Assembly (NCBI GenBank): GCA_026129135.1
Contig: JAHCIQ010000003.1
Coordinates: 428,703-492,702 of the forward strand
Source: Cyanobacteria bacterium TGS_CYA1
Lineage (GTDB): Bacteria > Cyanobacteriota > Vampirovibrionia > Obscuribacterales > Obscuribacteraceae
Length of the DNA: 64,000 bases
Reading direction: 5' to 3'
Shown here: piece after piece, positions 34,064 to 41,928 of the stretch
Layout of the letters: every line of letters begins with the position of its first letter
Position numbering within the stretch: the first letter of the stretch is position 1
Program-made: the position numbers and the translations under genes
The notes under the pieces: generated by a model
Database searches by the model: none
Seen by the model: only the letters and a program-made list of their open reading frames with translations
Told to the model about the DNA's origin: nothing

Positions 34064-35626
34064 CTAAATTTTAAACTCAGGCTGGTCTTTTAAACAATCA
34101 ACAAGCTCTGCATTGCTCTTTTTTTTAAGCTCTTCTGGAGGTAATGCTTTTAAGTAATTGGAGACTGCCCTTCTCACCAGATAGTGAGGATTTGTTCCAA
34201 GCGCATTTTGAAAAAATATTTGTGCTTCGTTCTTTGGCACTTCCGACGATGGATCGGTCTTGGTATTACATTCGGTGACCAGTTCTTTGTGAACCAGAGC
34301 TGGATCCAAAGCTGCAATTCTTGCAAGAAACGCAGTGCCAAAATCGGAATTGCGCAAGTTGTTCAATAATATTTTCTTGGTTTTATCAATTGGAAGGCTA
34401 ACTAGAGCGAGCGCTGAGTGACCTTTTACTTTTGAGTCCTGATCCTGAAGCCCTTTCTCCAGTTGTCCCACTGTCTGCTCGTCTGCAATTTGGGTAACTG
34501 CAACAAATAGCGTGGCAGCGTCTCGAATCTCTGAGTAATTATCCTTGAGCAATTCCATTCGTTTAGGTGCCGGAATCAATTCTGGATAATCAGCAGCAAC
34601 CAAGCATGCTGCTGATTTAATGCCAGTCTCTTTTGATTCGAGCCATTTTTTCAATTGCGGCTGAACTTTTACTTTGATATTGTTATTGGTGCGTCCTGTT
34701 CCCAGACAAAATATTGCATCGCGTCGAATTTTCATTTCTCGATTTGAATTTGCAAGTTCTATCAAAAAAGGTATCGCAGGGATCAGGTTAGAAGAATCTA
34801 CTTTGGGCGAACTGGACCAGTTAGAAAATATTGGCTGTTTTGTCCAGATATATCGAGCCGTTTGATCTTCGCGAAGATAAGGACCAATATTGAAGCTGTA
34901 TAAAAAGCCCGGAAGGTTTTTGGCAGACGTTAGTGCTTTGTGTGGCATGCCTTTATTTGCAAAAATGTCTTGCATCACCAGTTTGCGCGAGTAATCATTG
35001 GTGCAATCACAGCCAAAATCGGTTGTTGATGACATTGCCAAAAGAGCAAATGCAGCATTTTGAGCCACATTGTCGTTAGCGCTTACTAACTGTTTTTTTA
35101 ATTCGTTAAAAATTATTTGCGGGCAATTCAAACTGCTTACAACAGGCTTGTCATCAAAAGCTGGAATAAATCCTTCCCAGCTGCGCGTAGTAGGATTTGT
35201 TATAAGTTGATGATACGTAGTGCTGTTTGCTTGTTTGGTCAAAAATAAAATATACGATTTGTTCAATTCCAAATTGTAATGAGCATCGTTGTCTGCGGTC
35301 ATGTCTGGAATTGCATCGTTATTTCGTTCTCTTCTCTGGTCGGAGCGATAAACAAAGTCGATTTGTTTTCCACCAGGTTTGCCTTTGATGCTCGATATGA
35401 TTTCTAGACGTGCCTTCTTTAGTTTCCAGAAAGTTGAATAGGTTGGCATGCTTTTGACTGATTTTACAGGTTCAATAGATAGAACCTTTGCCTTCACGAC
35501 CAGTGCGGCATCTTTAGATAGGCGCTCGACTGTGTATGGATAAGGCATTAGCATGGCGAAAGCCTCTTTGTATAAGGTGCTCAGAAGCAGGAGTAATGTC
35601 AAAATGAGCGTTAGTCTTTTCATCAT
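34064..35626 (-). CDS. Secreted HEAT-repeat protein
   Basis: A 520-residue protein with a signal peptide (MMKRLTLILTLLLLLSTLYKEAFA), an N-terminal beta-rich domain (VERLSKDAALVVKAKVLSIEPV, then KGKPGGKQIDFVYR and SYILFLTKQ) that resembles the NTR/TIMP-like domains placed before HEAT arrays, and about 300 residues of HEAT/PBS-type helical pairs (RRDAIFCLGTGRTNNN, IRDAATLFVAVTQIADEQTVGQLEKGLQDQDSKVKGHSALALVSLP). A periplasmic scaffold is the likely role. It converges on the 32419 gene with 13 bases between stops. Confidence 0.72.
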   Translation of the reverse strand: MMKRLTLILTLLLLLSTLYKEAFAMLMPYPYTVERLSKDAALVVKAKVLSIEPVKSVKSMPTYSTFWKLKKARLEIISSIKGKPGGKQIDFVYRSDQRRERNNDAIPDMTADNDAHYNLELNKSYILFLTKQANSTTYHQLITNPTTRSWEGFIPAFDDKPVVSSLNCPQIIFNELKKQLVSANDNVAQNAAFALLAMSSTTDFGCDCTNDYSRKLVMQDIFANKGMPHKALTSAKNLPGFLYSFNIGPYLREDQTARYIWTKQPIFSNWSSSPKVDSSNLIPAIPFLIELANSNREMKIRRDAIFCLGTGRTNNNIKVKVQPQLKKWLESKETGIKSAACLVAADYPELIPAPKRMELLKDNYSEIRDAATLFVAVTQIADEQTVGQLEKGLQDQDSKVKGHSALALVSLPIDKTKKILLNNLRNSDFGTAFLARIAALDPALVHKELVTECNTKTDPSSEVPKNEAQIFFQNALGTNPHYLVRRAVSNYLKALPPEELKKKSNAELVDCLKDQPEFKI

Positions 35627-35693
35627 AATCGAGCCTGGCGAAATCTGAATTTAAGAGTCTATTTTACAGGTATAATTGACTTATGATAGAAAA

Positions 35694-36575
35694 ATGAAAA
35701 TAGAATCGATTGATAAAGTCAGACAAATGACCCGTGCAGAGCTTGATACTGCAATCGAGTGGGCGCGAAAGGAAGGCTGGAATCCTGGTCTGAAGGATGC
35801 AGATGTCTTCTGGCAGGCTGATCCGCTGGGCTATCTTGCTCTAGAACGTGAAGGCGCAGATGGCGAAAGTGAAATGATCGGTTCTGGCTCGACGGTTTCC
35901 TATGACGGTAAATTTGGGTTCATGGGATTTTTCATTATTCGACCAGATTTGCGCAGCCATGGCTTAGGCAGAGAGTTGTGGTTCAAAAGGCGAGACACTT
36001 TGTTGTCGAGACTTGAAAGCGATGCTGCTATTGGAATGGATGGTGTATTTGATATGCAGCCATTTTATGCAAAAGGTGGATTTAAATTCAGTCATCGCAA
36101 TTTACGTATGCAAGGTCTTGGGCGGGAACTAAATTTCGAACGGTCGCGCGTACGTAAAATTAGCCAAGCAGATTTTGAGTCGATTGAAAAAATTGATAAG
36201 CGCTGTTTTGGTTTCGACCGAAAGTTGTTTTTGTCTAATTGGCTTTCGATGCCTGATAGCAAGTCATTTTGCTACAAGAACGAAAGCGATTATCTCGGTT
36301 TTGGCACTATAAGGCAGTGTCATACGGGTTGGAAAATAGGTCCTCTTTTTGCCAGGTCTAAAGATGTTGCAGACGAGCTTTTTAGAGCACTGAATACGGT
36401 GGCTAAAGGTATGCCTATATTTCTTGACGCACCTGAAATAAACGAAAGCGCGCTCGCACTTGCAAACGAGTACAAAATGACTGAGAGTTTCGGATGTGCA
36501 CGCATGTATTACGGCAAACCCCCCGATTTGCCCTACGATGAAATTTACGGCGTCACGACTTTCGAACTGGGGTGA
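35694..36575 (+). CDS. Double GNAT-domain N-acetyltransferase
   Basis: A 293-residue cytoplasmic protein starting at ATG 35694 (the frame continues upstream without a good start). The N-terminal GNAT domain shows MTRAELDTAIEWARKEGWNPG and the acetyl-CoA loop FMGFFIIRPDLRSHGLGRELW. The second half has the Acetyltransf_18 pattern: DKRCFGFDRKLFLSNWL, GWKIGPLFARSKDVADELFRAL, PIFLDAPEINESALALANEYKM, and ends with the characteristic MYYGKPP...YGVTTFELG. Such proteins acetylate small amines or proteins; the substrate is unknown. TATAAT (35671-35676) may be its -10 box. Confidence 0.87.
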   Translation: MKIESIDKVRQMTRAELDTAIEWARKEGWNPGLKDADVFWQADPLGYLALEREGADGESEMIGSGSTVSYDGKFGFMGFFIIRPDLRSHGLGRELWFKRRDTLLSRLESDAAIGMDGVFDMQPFYAKGGFKFSHRNLRMQGLGRELNFERSRVRKISQADFESIEKIDKRCFGFDRKLFLSNWLSMPDSKSFCYKNESDYLGFGTIRQCHTGWKIGPLFARSKDVADELFRALNTVAKGMPIFLDAPEINESALALANEYKMTESFGCARMYYGKPPDLPYDEIYGVTTFELG

Positions 36576-36595
36576 ATTAGGCACCTGTTTAAGTT

Positions 36596-37204
36596 TTGGC
36601 TGTCGAGATTGTCGCTTGTGTCGATGGGGAACAATACATAGAATCGACTGTTATTAGAAGACAAATGCCCCCAATCAAAGAACTGCAGGAAGTTTCAGCC
36701 AAAATCATCAACAGCAATCTGAGTATCAGAGAAGCGTCATTGATTTTTGCTGGGCGCGAGCATTGGCCTTTTAATCTTTATTTGGAGTTTCTGGATGAAT
36801 ATGCTCAGCTCGAGCATAATAATCGTCGACTGGAGCAAGATATTTATAATCAGGCATATTCGGTCGCCAATACAGATGTTGCAAGTATTTGCGAAGAAGT
36901 AGAAAACATTCAGGGTCTGGTGCGAAGCTATTTAGATGGCAAAGAAGAAGAAGCGCTTGTAGCAACTGAACTTGCTTCTTTGTGTCAGCTTATTAGAATG
37001 TACGATGTTCTGAACTTAATAAGTCCAATGGTTGATGAGTATATGGATATTTACTTGCCACCAGAATCGAGACCGCTTTTCGCTGATTCGCTTTTGCAGG
37101 AAAAGGATCTACAAATAGTAGAGCTAATAAAGTTCTACAAAAACGATGTTGATGAAAGTTGCAGAATTTTTGTAGAACGGTGCCCGGTGATGCTCGACTT
37201 ATAA
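36596..37204 (+). CDS. Hypothetical helical cytoplasmic protein
   Basis: An ORF of about 202 residues. The only start giving the full length is TTG 36596, 21 bases after the GNAT stop and without a clear ribosome site; ATG 36665 would give about 179 residues. It is acidic and almost fully helical (DEYAQLEHNNRRLEQDIYNQAYSV, YLDGKEEEALVATELASLCQLIRMYDVL). No motif or signal is recognised. Its last six bases overlap the convergent stress-protein gene. Confidence 0.5.
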   Translation: MAVEIVACVDGEQYIESTVIRRQMPPIKELQEVSAKIINSNLSIREASLIFAGREHWPFNLYLEFLDEYAQLEHNNRRLEQDIYNQAYSVANTDVASICEEVENIQGLVRSYLDGKEEEALVATELASLCQLIRMYDVLNLISPMVDEYMDIYLPPESRPLFADSLLQEKDLQIVELIKFYKNDVDESCRIFVERCPVMLDL

Positions 37205-37714
37205 CTTGGCGGCAATCTCTTTTTCTGCTTTTTCAGAAGTTGATGCCTGAGCTTCTTCGTGTGTTTCTGTTCCCTTAGGAATTTTAATTGTCATCACCGA
37301 GCATGGTGCGTGGGTAAGCACGGCTAGAGACACACTGCCAAGGAAGAACCTTTCCACAACGCCTTTCTTGTGCGATCCCATGACTACCAGGTCGGGCTTC
37401 CACTCTTTAATCAAGTCGAGAATAACCAACTTGGGCTCGCCTTCTTGCATTCTTTCTTCTATTTTTGCCGACGGAAATTTGAGACGAATCTGTGTGCCTA
37501 CGTCCATAATTAAAGAACGTCCAAAAGACTGTCTGTATTCCGAAGCTTCTTCTAGTTGCTCGAAAGCCTGAGGAGTTACTACTTCCTGCAAGAGCATCGA
37601 TTCATAGACGAATAGAAGTTTGAATTCGACATTATCGGGCCAGGTATGGTTGACTACAAAATCGCTAATTGCTTTTGCGTATTGTTTGTCATCTACTGGA
37701 ATAAGAACTTTCAT
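37199..37714 (-). CDS. Universal stress protein (UspA family)
   Basis: A 171-residue single-domain Usp: start KVLIPVDDKQYAKAISDFVVNH, and the ATP-binding signature ..DLVVMGSHKKGVVERFFLGSVSLAVLTHAPCSVMTIK (G-x2-G-x9-GS pattern). An alpha-helical tail rich in Glu and Ala follows. Usp proteins bind ATP and accumulate under stationary, hypoxic or oxidative stress. It overlaps the upstream Usp gene by 26 bases, so the two are co-translated. It is one of four Usp genes in 3.3 kb. Confidence 0.9.
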   Translation of the reverse strand: MKVLIPVDDKQYAKAISDFVVNHTWPDNVEFKLLFVYESMLLQEVVTPQAFEQLEEASEYRQSFGRSLIMDVGTQIRLKFPSAKIEERMQEGEPKLVILDLIKEWKPDLVVMGSHKKGVVERFFLGSVSLAVLTHAPCSVMTIKIPKGTETHEEAQASTSEKAEKEIAAKL

Positions 37715-38513
37715 AGTTAACCTCTTGAGTGATATTGTTGTCTATTTTTTCGATTGAATAAGCTGATTCTTCCGGCCAGAGCAAGATTGCAGGCAAAGAT
37801 AGTCTGCGCACCAATAATTCGGCAGGTTCGCCAAGCACAGAAACTCTTTTAGAGTCGACCATGCGTGTTGGTATTACAAGCAGTGCACGATTGTCGTTGC
37901 GTGAAATATCCTCTAGTTCTTTTGTGACTGTTTTTGCACCTAGAATTGCTGACATTCCCTGGCATGCTTCCAGAAATTTTTCATTTTTGTAGTCTTGCGT
38001 TTCGAGCATCACTACCTTTTTCCACAGTTGTAAAACCGGTTTTTGAACGATTAAAACAGGCGTGGTGCAATCGTGTGCCAGTCCCTCGGCTACGGTGTAT
38101 TTGACTCCGTGCCAGGGATCTTCATTATTTGTGTCGTATAGTCGCTGGCGGTGCCCAACTATTACAATGTCGTTTTTTCTTGCCCTTTTGCAAATTTCTT
38201 TAACAGGGTTGCCTTCATCTATAAAGCATTTGTATTCCACTTCTTGTCTGTCGGCAAAAGATTGCCAGGTCGCTATCAATTCGTCGGCAATTTCTTTTTG
38301 TGATTTTTTTAAATTGAGGTAAGCCTGGTTATACATGTCGCTTTTCAACAAGCCCGGCTGGTCATTTTTCAAGAATTCCCAACTAGTAAAAGTATCTATC
38401 ACGTGTTGAGCGGTGACAGATGCTTCAGTCTTTACAGCCAACTTAAAGGCAAGTTCGCTAGCATAAAGAGACTGTTTAGTTCCTGAGAGTGCCAGAAGCA
38501 GCCGGGGTTTCAT
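37689..38513 (-). CDS. Two-part universal stress protein
   Basis: A 274-residue protein, roughly a Usp domain (1-150: PRLLLALSGTKQSLYASELAFKLA; KNDIVIVGHRQRLYDTNNEDPWHGVKYTVAEGLAHDCTTPVLIV) followed by a degenerate second one (residues 157-250: WKKVVMLETQDYKNEKFLEACQGM; LSLPAILLWP). The first domain lacks the exact GxxGxxxxxxxxxGS signature, so ATP binding is uncertain. A long helical segment (LNLKKSQKEIADELIATWQ) is inserted in the first domain. It is cotranslated with the 37199 gene and carries a palindrome about 100 bases upstream (38617-38634). Confidence 0.78.
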   Translation of the reverse strand: MKPRLLLALSGTKQSLYASELAFKLAVKTEASVTAQHVIDTFTSWEFLKNDQPGLLKSDMYNQAYLNLKKSQKEIADELIATWQSFADRQEVEYKCFIDEGNPVKEICKRARKNDIVIVGHRQRLYDTNNEDPWHGVKYTVAEGLAHDCTTPVLIVQKPVLQLWKKVVMLETQDYKNEKFLEACQGMSAILGAKTVTKELEDISRNDNRALLVIPTRMVDSKRVSVLGEPAELLVRRLSLPAILLWPEESAYSIEKIDNNITQEVNYESSYSSR

Positions 38514-38616
38514 TGGTTCGTCCTTGAGTTGTCTTTATCGTTGCCGATACTCACAGGTTATTCCTTTGAGCGTGTTATAGCTATCCCGCCAGCGACTGAA
38601 AATTGGCTTTATTCGA

Positions 38617-38634
38617 ATCATCCTAAGGGATGAT
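38617..38634. promoter_or_regulatory. Palindrome upstream of the Usp pair
   Basis: Perfect arms ATCATCC (38617-38623) and GGATGAT (38628-38634) around TAAG, in the 142-base gap between the cytochrome c gene and the two-part Usp gene (both minus strand). No T-run follows on either strand, so it fits a regulator-binding site better than a terminator. Confidence 0.4.
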
Positions 38635-38655
38635 AATCGCCAGATTCAGGACTGT

Positions 38656-39363
38656 TTATTCTTTGTTCTTTACAGGGAGAGTAAGAAGAAACTCAGTGAG
38701 CATTCGCACTTCTTTTTGAGACAGTTTCATTGATGGCATTATGTACTCGGATGGCTTGTATTCTTTGTCGCCATAAGTAACAGTCGCCCCGGTAGTGATT
38801 CTATTCTCGATGAATTTTTTGCTTCGTCTTGCGCCCACACCATCAAGTGATGGACCTAGTCTTCCGCCAATCATATTAATTGAATGACAGGCGGCACAAC
38901 CTTTGTCTCGGTAAAGAGCTTGTCCCAGTCGACTTTCTTTTGTCGCTACATGAGGGTTGAAACCAGCCCCCAGAGGAACTTCGTCTTTATCGATGTTACC
39001 ATGCCCTTTTGCTTGCCAGGTAGACTTACTTTTGTAGTTGATTAGATAATCAGCGATTTTTAGCGCTGTTTCTTCCTTTAAGTAAACGTGATTCATCAAG
39101 TCTGATGGTACAGGATAAGAATGCGACTTTTTTGTATGTTTGACAGGTTTGGAAAGCTTGTTTTGAATAAACTGTTTAGAGCGAAATTCTTTGATATTGT
39201 CGAAAGGAGGACCAATCATGCCCCCTTCACCGTCCAGAGAATGACAATGCATACAGCCTTGTTTTTCAAGTTCTGTCGCGCCATCAAAGGGTTTTGCTTG
39301 AGCTTGATCAGGCGTTGCCAATAAAATAGTGCAACCAATTATGATGCCAATTGATAGTTTCAT
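38656..39363 (-). CDS. Secreted di-haem c-type cytochrome
   Basis: A 235-residue protein with a signal peptide (KLSIGIIIGCTILLATPDQAQA) and two class I cytochrome c domains. Haem-binding motifs are CMHCH (37-41) and CAACH (156-160), each followed by the G-rich segment GGMIGPPFD / GGRLGPSLDG; candidate axial Met residues lie in PSDLM and YIMPSM. The two domains are similar, indicating internal duplication. It would carry electrons in the periplasm between a membrane complex and an acceptor. No oxidase or reductase gene is adjacent in the window; its neighbours are stress proteins, suggesting expression under altered oxygen supply. Confidence 0.92.
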   Translation of the reverse strand: MKLSIGIIIGCTILLATPDQAQAKPFDGATELEKQGCMHCHSLDGEGGMIGPPFDNIKEFRSKQFIQNKLSKPVKHTKKSHSYPVPSDLMNHVYLKEETALKIADYLINYKSKSTWQAKGHGNIDKDEVPLGAGFNPHVATKESRLGQALYRDKGCAACHSINMIGGRLGPSLDGVGARRSKKFIENRITTGATVTYGDKEYKPSEYIMPSMKLSQKEVRMLTEFLLTLPVKNKE

Positions 39364-39515
39364 TATGCTGTCCCCAATCTAACTTTTCTGATTTTGAATC
39401 AATAAAGTCTTGCGATCATCAACTTGCAGGATGAATGATTTTCACACTCCAGGAGGAGTCGAAATAGTGACTTTATCTCTAAACTTGTAATGTTGGATTA
39501 TCTGGTGATAGAAGA

Positions 39516-39992
39516 ATGAAAATACTAATAGCAGTCGAAGACGCGTTTTTTGGTGGTTGTATTATCGATTTTATGCGCACTCTGGGCTGGCTTAAAAATG
39601 CCCAGGTGAGAATGGTACATATTGTCGAGCCCTTGCTCGTTGACAATTATATGAGTTTTGCACCTGCTCCCATTTTGACTGATGTAGTTAAGCAAAATAC
39701 TATCAGTGCCAAGAAACTACTCGATAAACTCGAAGCTGACTTACTGCCATTACTCGATGGTGGAGTGGTCGAAAAGGCTGTTTATGAGGATTTTGCTAAA
39801 AGCGCTATTCTCGATGATGCTAAAAAATGGAATGCAGATCTTATTATAGTTGGATCGCACGGACGCAAAGGCTTTAGCAAATTCTTTCTGGGAAGCGTCT
39901 CTCAAGCAGTTTGTGGTCATGCCGACAGACCCGTATTGGTCGTCCGTCCTACACAAGAAGCACTGGCTGGCAAAGCTTCGGATGCTGCTTAA
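39516..39992 (+). CDS. Universal stress protein (UspA family)
   Basis: A 158-residue Usp domain: MKILIAVEDAFFGGCIIDFM, VRMVHIVEPLLVDN, and the nucleotide-binding signature ADLIIVGSHGRKGFSKFFLGSVSQAVCGHADRPVLVVRP, which keeps the full G-x2-G-x9-GS(S/V) pattern, so it is likely an ATP-binding member. It is divergent from the cytochrome gene and its last four bases overlap the convergent Usp gene. Confidence 0.9.
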   Translation: MKILIAVEDAFFGGCIIDFMRTLGWLKNAQVRMVHIVEPLLVDNYMSFAPAPILTDVVKQNTISAKKLLDKLEADLLPLLDGGVVEKAVYEDFAKSAILDDAKKWNADLIIVGSHGRKGFSKFFLGSVSQAVCGHADRPVLVVRPTQEALAGKASDAA

Positions 39993-40447
39993 GTAGCATG
40001 CTCGTGCGTTCGCACCACTTCAACTGAACAGGGTGCTGAATGCACGACAGCTCTTGAAACACTGCCAATTAGATTATGCGGACAAATGTCTCGTCCGTGC
40101 GCACCGATAAGTATTTTGTCTGCCTTCCAATCGATGGCAGCGTTTACTATTTCGCTTTTAGCTGCACCCTGGCGTATTTCGCAAAGCACTTTATGGTCTG
40201 GGAAATGCTTTGAAACTTGTTTTACAGCGTGTTCGCAAAACTTTTCTGCAGCTTCTTTTCTTAAGGCGTTCATTTTTTCTAGTGATTCTTGAAATTCTTT
40301 ATCTTCGTTATCGGTTGGAGCCATACACATCGGTTCGATCACATTTAAGATCTTGAACTCTGTTTTGTCTGACCAGGGTCTGGATAGAAGCGAATGAATG
40401 ACTTCTTTTGAAAAAGGCGAATCGTCTACAGCAACTATTACTTTCAT
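39989..40447 (-). CDS. Universal stress protein (UspA family)
   Basis: A 152-residue Usp domain: MKVIVAVDDSPFSKEVIHSLLSRPW, FKILNVIEPMCM, DHKVLCEIRQGAAKSEIVNAA and ADKILIGAHGRDICPHNLIGSVSRAVVHSAPCSVEVV. The ATP loop keeps GxxG and GS. It lies 17 bases downstream of the phosphoribosyltransferase gene on the same strand, so the two are probably co-transcribed. Confidence 0.9.
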   Translation of the reverse strand: MKVIVAVDDSPFSKEVIHSLLSRPWSDKTEFKILNVIEPMCMAPTDNEDKEFQESLEKMNALRKEAAEKFCEHAVKQVSKHFPDHKVLCEIRQGAAKSEIVNAAIDWKADKILIGAHGRDICPHNLIGSVSRAVVHSAPCSVEVVRTHEHAT

Positions 40448-40464
40448 GTTTTTACCTTTTTATT

Positions 40465-41130
40465 TTATGCTACAAAACCGATGCTTTCTTTCATTGCTTC
40501 GAGCACAAATTCTTCTGGTATTGGTCTGAAGTCGAGATAGTAGCGACTTACCGATACCAAATATTCGGGAGCTGAAATATTAATCAGTGCATCGCAATTT
40601 TCGCTTAAAAAGTCTCTGTTAGCCAGACTCATTATAGGGACTGCGAGGAAAACTGATTTGGCTCCTCGCTGTTTGGCTGTTTTGAGCGCCGATACGGCTG
40701 TGATACCAGTTGCGATACCGTCGTCCACCACGATGACAGTTTTGCCCTTGTAAGATGGTTTGCTGCGCTCGGTCAACTTGTATAACTTGTTTTCGATTGT
40801 TTTGGAAAGATATAAGAGTTCTTCTTCCTGCCCTTCTATATAGTGTTGCCAGGGACGATTTTTTGGAAGGTCGTTATTCAGAACTGTCAAACCATCTGAA
40901 GACACAGCACCTATTGCCAGTTCTGGTTTATTAGGGTACGGAAGCTTTTTAGAAACAAGAACGTCGACGGGGCAGCTTAGTTTGCGTGCCACTTCCAGGG
41001 CGACCACCACTCCTCCTTTAGGCAGACCCACAACCAGAATGTCTTTTTTATCTATCTTGTTTTCGCTTAGATATGCCTCTACTTTTTCGGCAAGCTGCTC
41101 TCCAGCATCGGTTCGATTGATAAAAGTCAT
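40465..41130 (-). CDS. Phosphoribosyltransferase-family protein
   Basis: A 221-residue type I PRTase fold: FINRTDAGEQLAEKVEAYL, VVGLPKGGVVVALEVARKL, CPVDVLVSKKLPYPNKPELAIGAVSSDG and the PRPP-binding loop TVIVVDDGIATGITAVSALKTAKQRGAKSVFLAVPI. This is the family often annotated as predicted phosphoribosyltransferase beside Usp genes; the same pairing occurs in the DosR hypoxia regulon of Mycobacterium tuberculosis. The reaction is not known. AAGGAAAG precedes ATG 41130, and a long hairpin lies just upstream (41156-41196). Confidence 0.9.
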   Translation of the reverse strand: MTFINRTDAGEQLAEKVEAYLSENKIDKKDILVVGLPKGGVVVALEVARKLSCPVDVLVSKKLPYPNKPELAIGAVSSDGLTVLNNDLPKNRPWQHYIEGQEEELLYLSKTIENKLYKLTERSKPSYKGKTVIVVDDGIATGITAVSALKTAKQRGAKSVFLAVPIMSLANRDFLSENCDALINISAPEYLVSVSRYYLDFRPIPEEFVLEAMKESIGFVA

Positions 41131-41155
41131 TGCTCTTTCCTTCGTGTATATTTAG

Positions 41156-41196
41156 GGATAGGCAAGGAAGCTGACGCTTTTAAACCTTGCCTATCC
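41156..41196. repeat. 12-base inverted repeat upstream of the phosphoribosyltransferase gene
   Basis: Perfect arms GGATAGGCAAGG (41156-41167) and CCTTGCCTATCC (41185-41196), with an inner AAGC-TGAC-GCTT hairpin in the loop. It ends about 25 bases before the phosphoribosyltransferase start, in its untranslated leader. No T-run follows on either strand. It could be a leader RNA structure, an operator or a dispersed palindromic repeat. Confidence 0.55.
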
Positions 41197-41202
41197 TGTG
41201 TG

Positions 41203-41233
41203 TTCCGGCGCCTGCTTCGGCCAGTAGCCGGAA
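41203..41233. repeat. Inverted repeat between the avidin-like and phosphoribosyltransferase genes
   Basis: Arms TTCCGGC (41203-41209) and GCCGGAA (41227-41233) with a 17-base GC-rich loop. Read on the minus strand it follows the avidin-like stop by about 105 bases and lacks a U-tract. Its placement directly beside the 41156 hairpin suggests a two-stem RNA leader. Confidence 0.4.
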
Positions 41234-41339
41234 AAATCTTTATTTCTAATCGTTGGTTCCATACTTAGAATACCTTTTTGACTATGCGGCGAAATCAGTC
41301 TTTTGGATGTTCTTTTTTATCTCGAGAATGATGTCCTTT

Positions 41340-41795
41340 TCAATATATTGAAAATTTACGGGCACCATAAAGATAAGGCGGATATTCGCTAATTGTTTCT
41401 GTTTCGCCTTCGCCTGCGTTTTCATCATTTTGTAGAAGGGCAGGACCTCTGTAAAACTTGTCCGAACCCGACAAAATTGATTTCCAGGAGCGATCGTCTT
41501 TTGCTTCGATTTTTCCCATTTCAACAGACATATGCCAGAGCGTGTTGAATACCGGATTTCCTTTTTCGTGAAATATTTGACCGACCCAGGCTGTTACCGA
41601 GCCATGTTCGATGAAATTTACGCAGAATGCAATTACGTCGTTGTGAGCATAGCCTGTTAGCGGATATTCGTGGTGACCATCAGACGTATGTGTTTTAAAA
41701 ACGCCTGTAATCTGACCGTTAGAGCTCTGACTGAAGTCAATTTCGGACTTATGCTGATTATGCCAGAGCCCTTGGATTTCGATGTCTTGTTTCAT
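41340..41795 (-). CDS. Avidin/streptavidin-family protein without signal peptide
   Basis: A 151-residue protein. ATG 41795 has AAGGAA seven bases upstream; the frame is open further but without a start signal. The sequence follows avidin strand by strand: GLWHNQHKSEIDF, GQITGVFKT, YPLTGYAH, SVTAWVGQIF, NTLWHMSV, SWKSILSGSDKF. Counterparts of most streptavidin biotin ligands are kept: N13, S17, S66, T68, W70, W87, W104 and D112 (for N23, S27, S88, T90, W92, W108, W120, D128). Tyr43 and Trp79 are both replaced by Phe (F33, F61). Avidins are normally secreted, and this one has no signal peptide and an extra 35-residue tail ending in YPPYLYGARKFSIY. Biotin binding is likely but weaker, by inference. 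Confidence 0.85.
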   Translation of the reverse strand: MKQDIEIQGLWHNQHKSEIDFSQSSNGQITGVFKTHTSDGHHEYPLTGYAHNDVIAFCVNFIEHGSVTAWVGQIFHEKGNPVFNTLWHMSVEMGKIEAKDDRSWKSILSGSDKFYRGPALLQNDENAGEGETETISEYPPYLYGARKFSIY

Positions 41796-41928
41796 TGTCT
41801 GTTCCTTGATTGAGCGTCGATTCAATATAGAATTCAGTATAGAAAAAGGTGTTTGGCAATGCCTCCTACTTAAGAAGGAGATGCTAAAATGGAGCACTGT
41901 TTGTCGCAACATCAAGCGTGGAGAAGAA

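Noticed and set aside
41282..41524. 80-residue minus-strand ORF overlapping the avidin-like gene
   Set aside because: It is the same region in a shifted frame, with Lys-rich random composition and no ribosome site.
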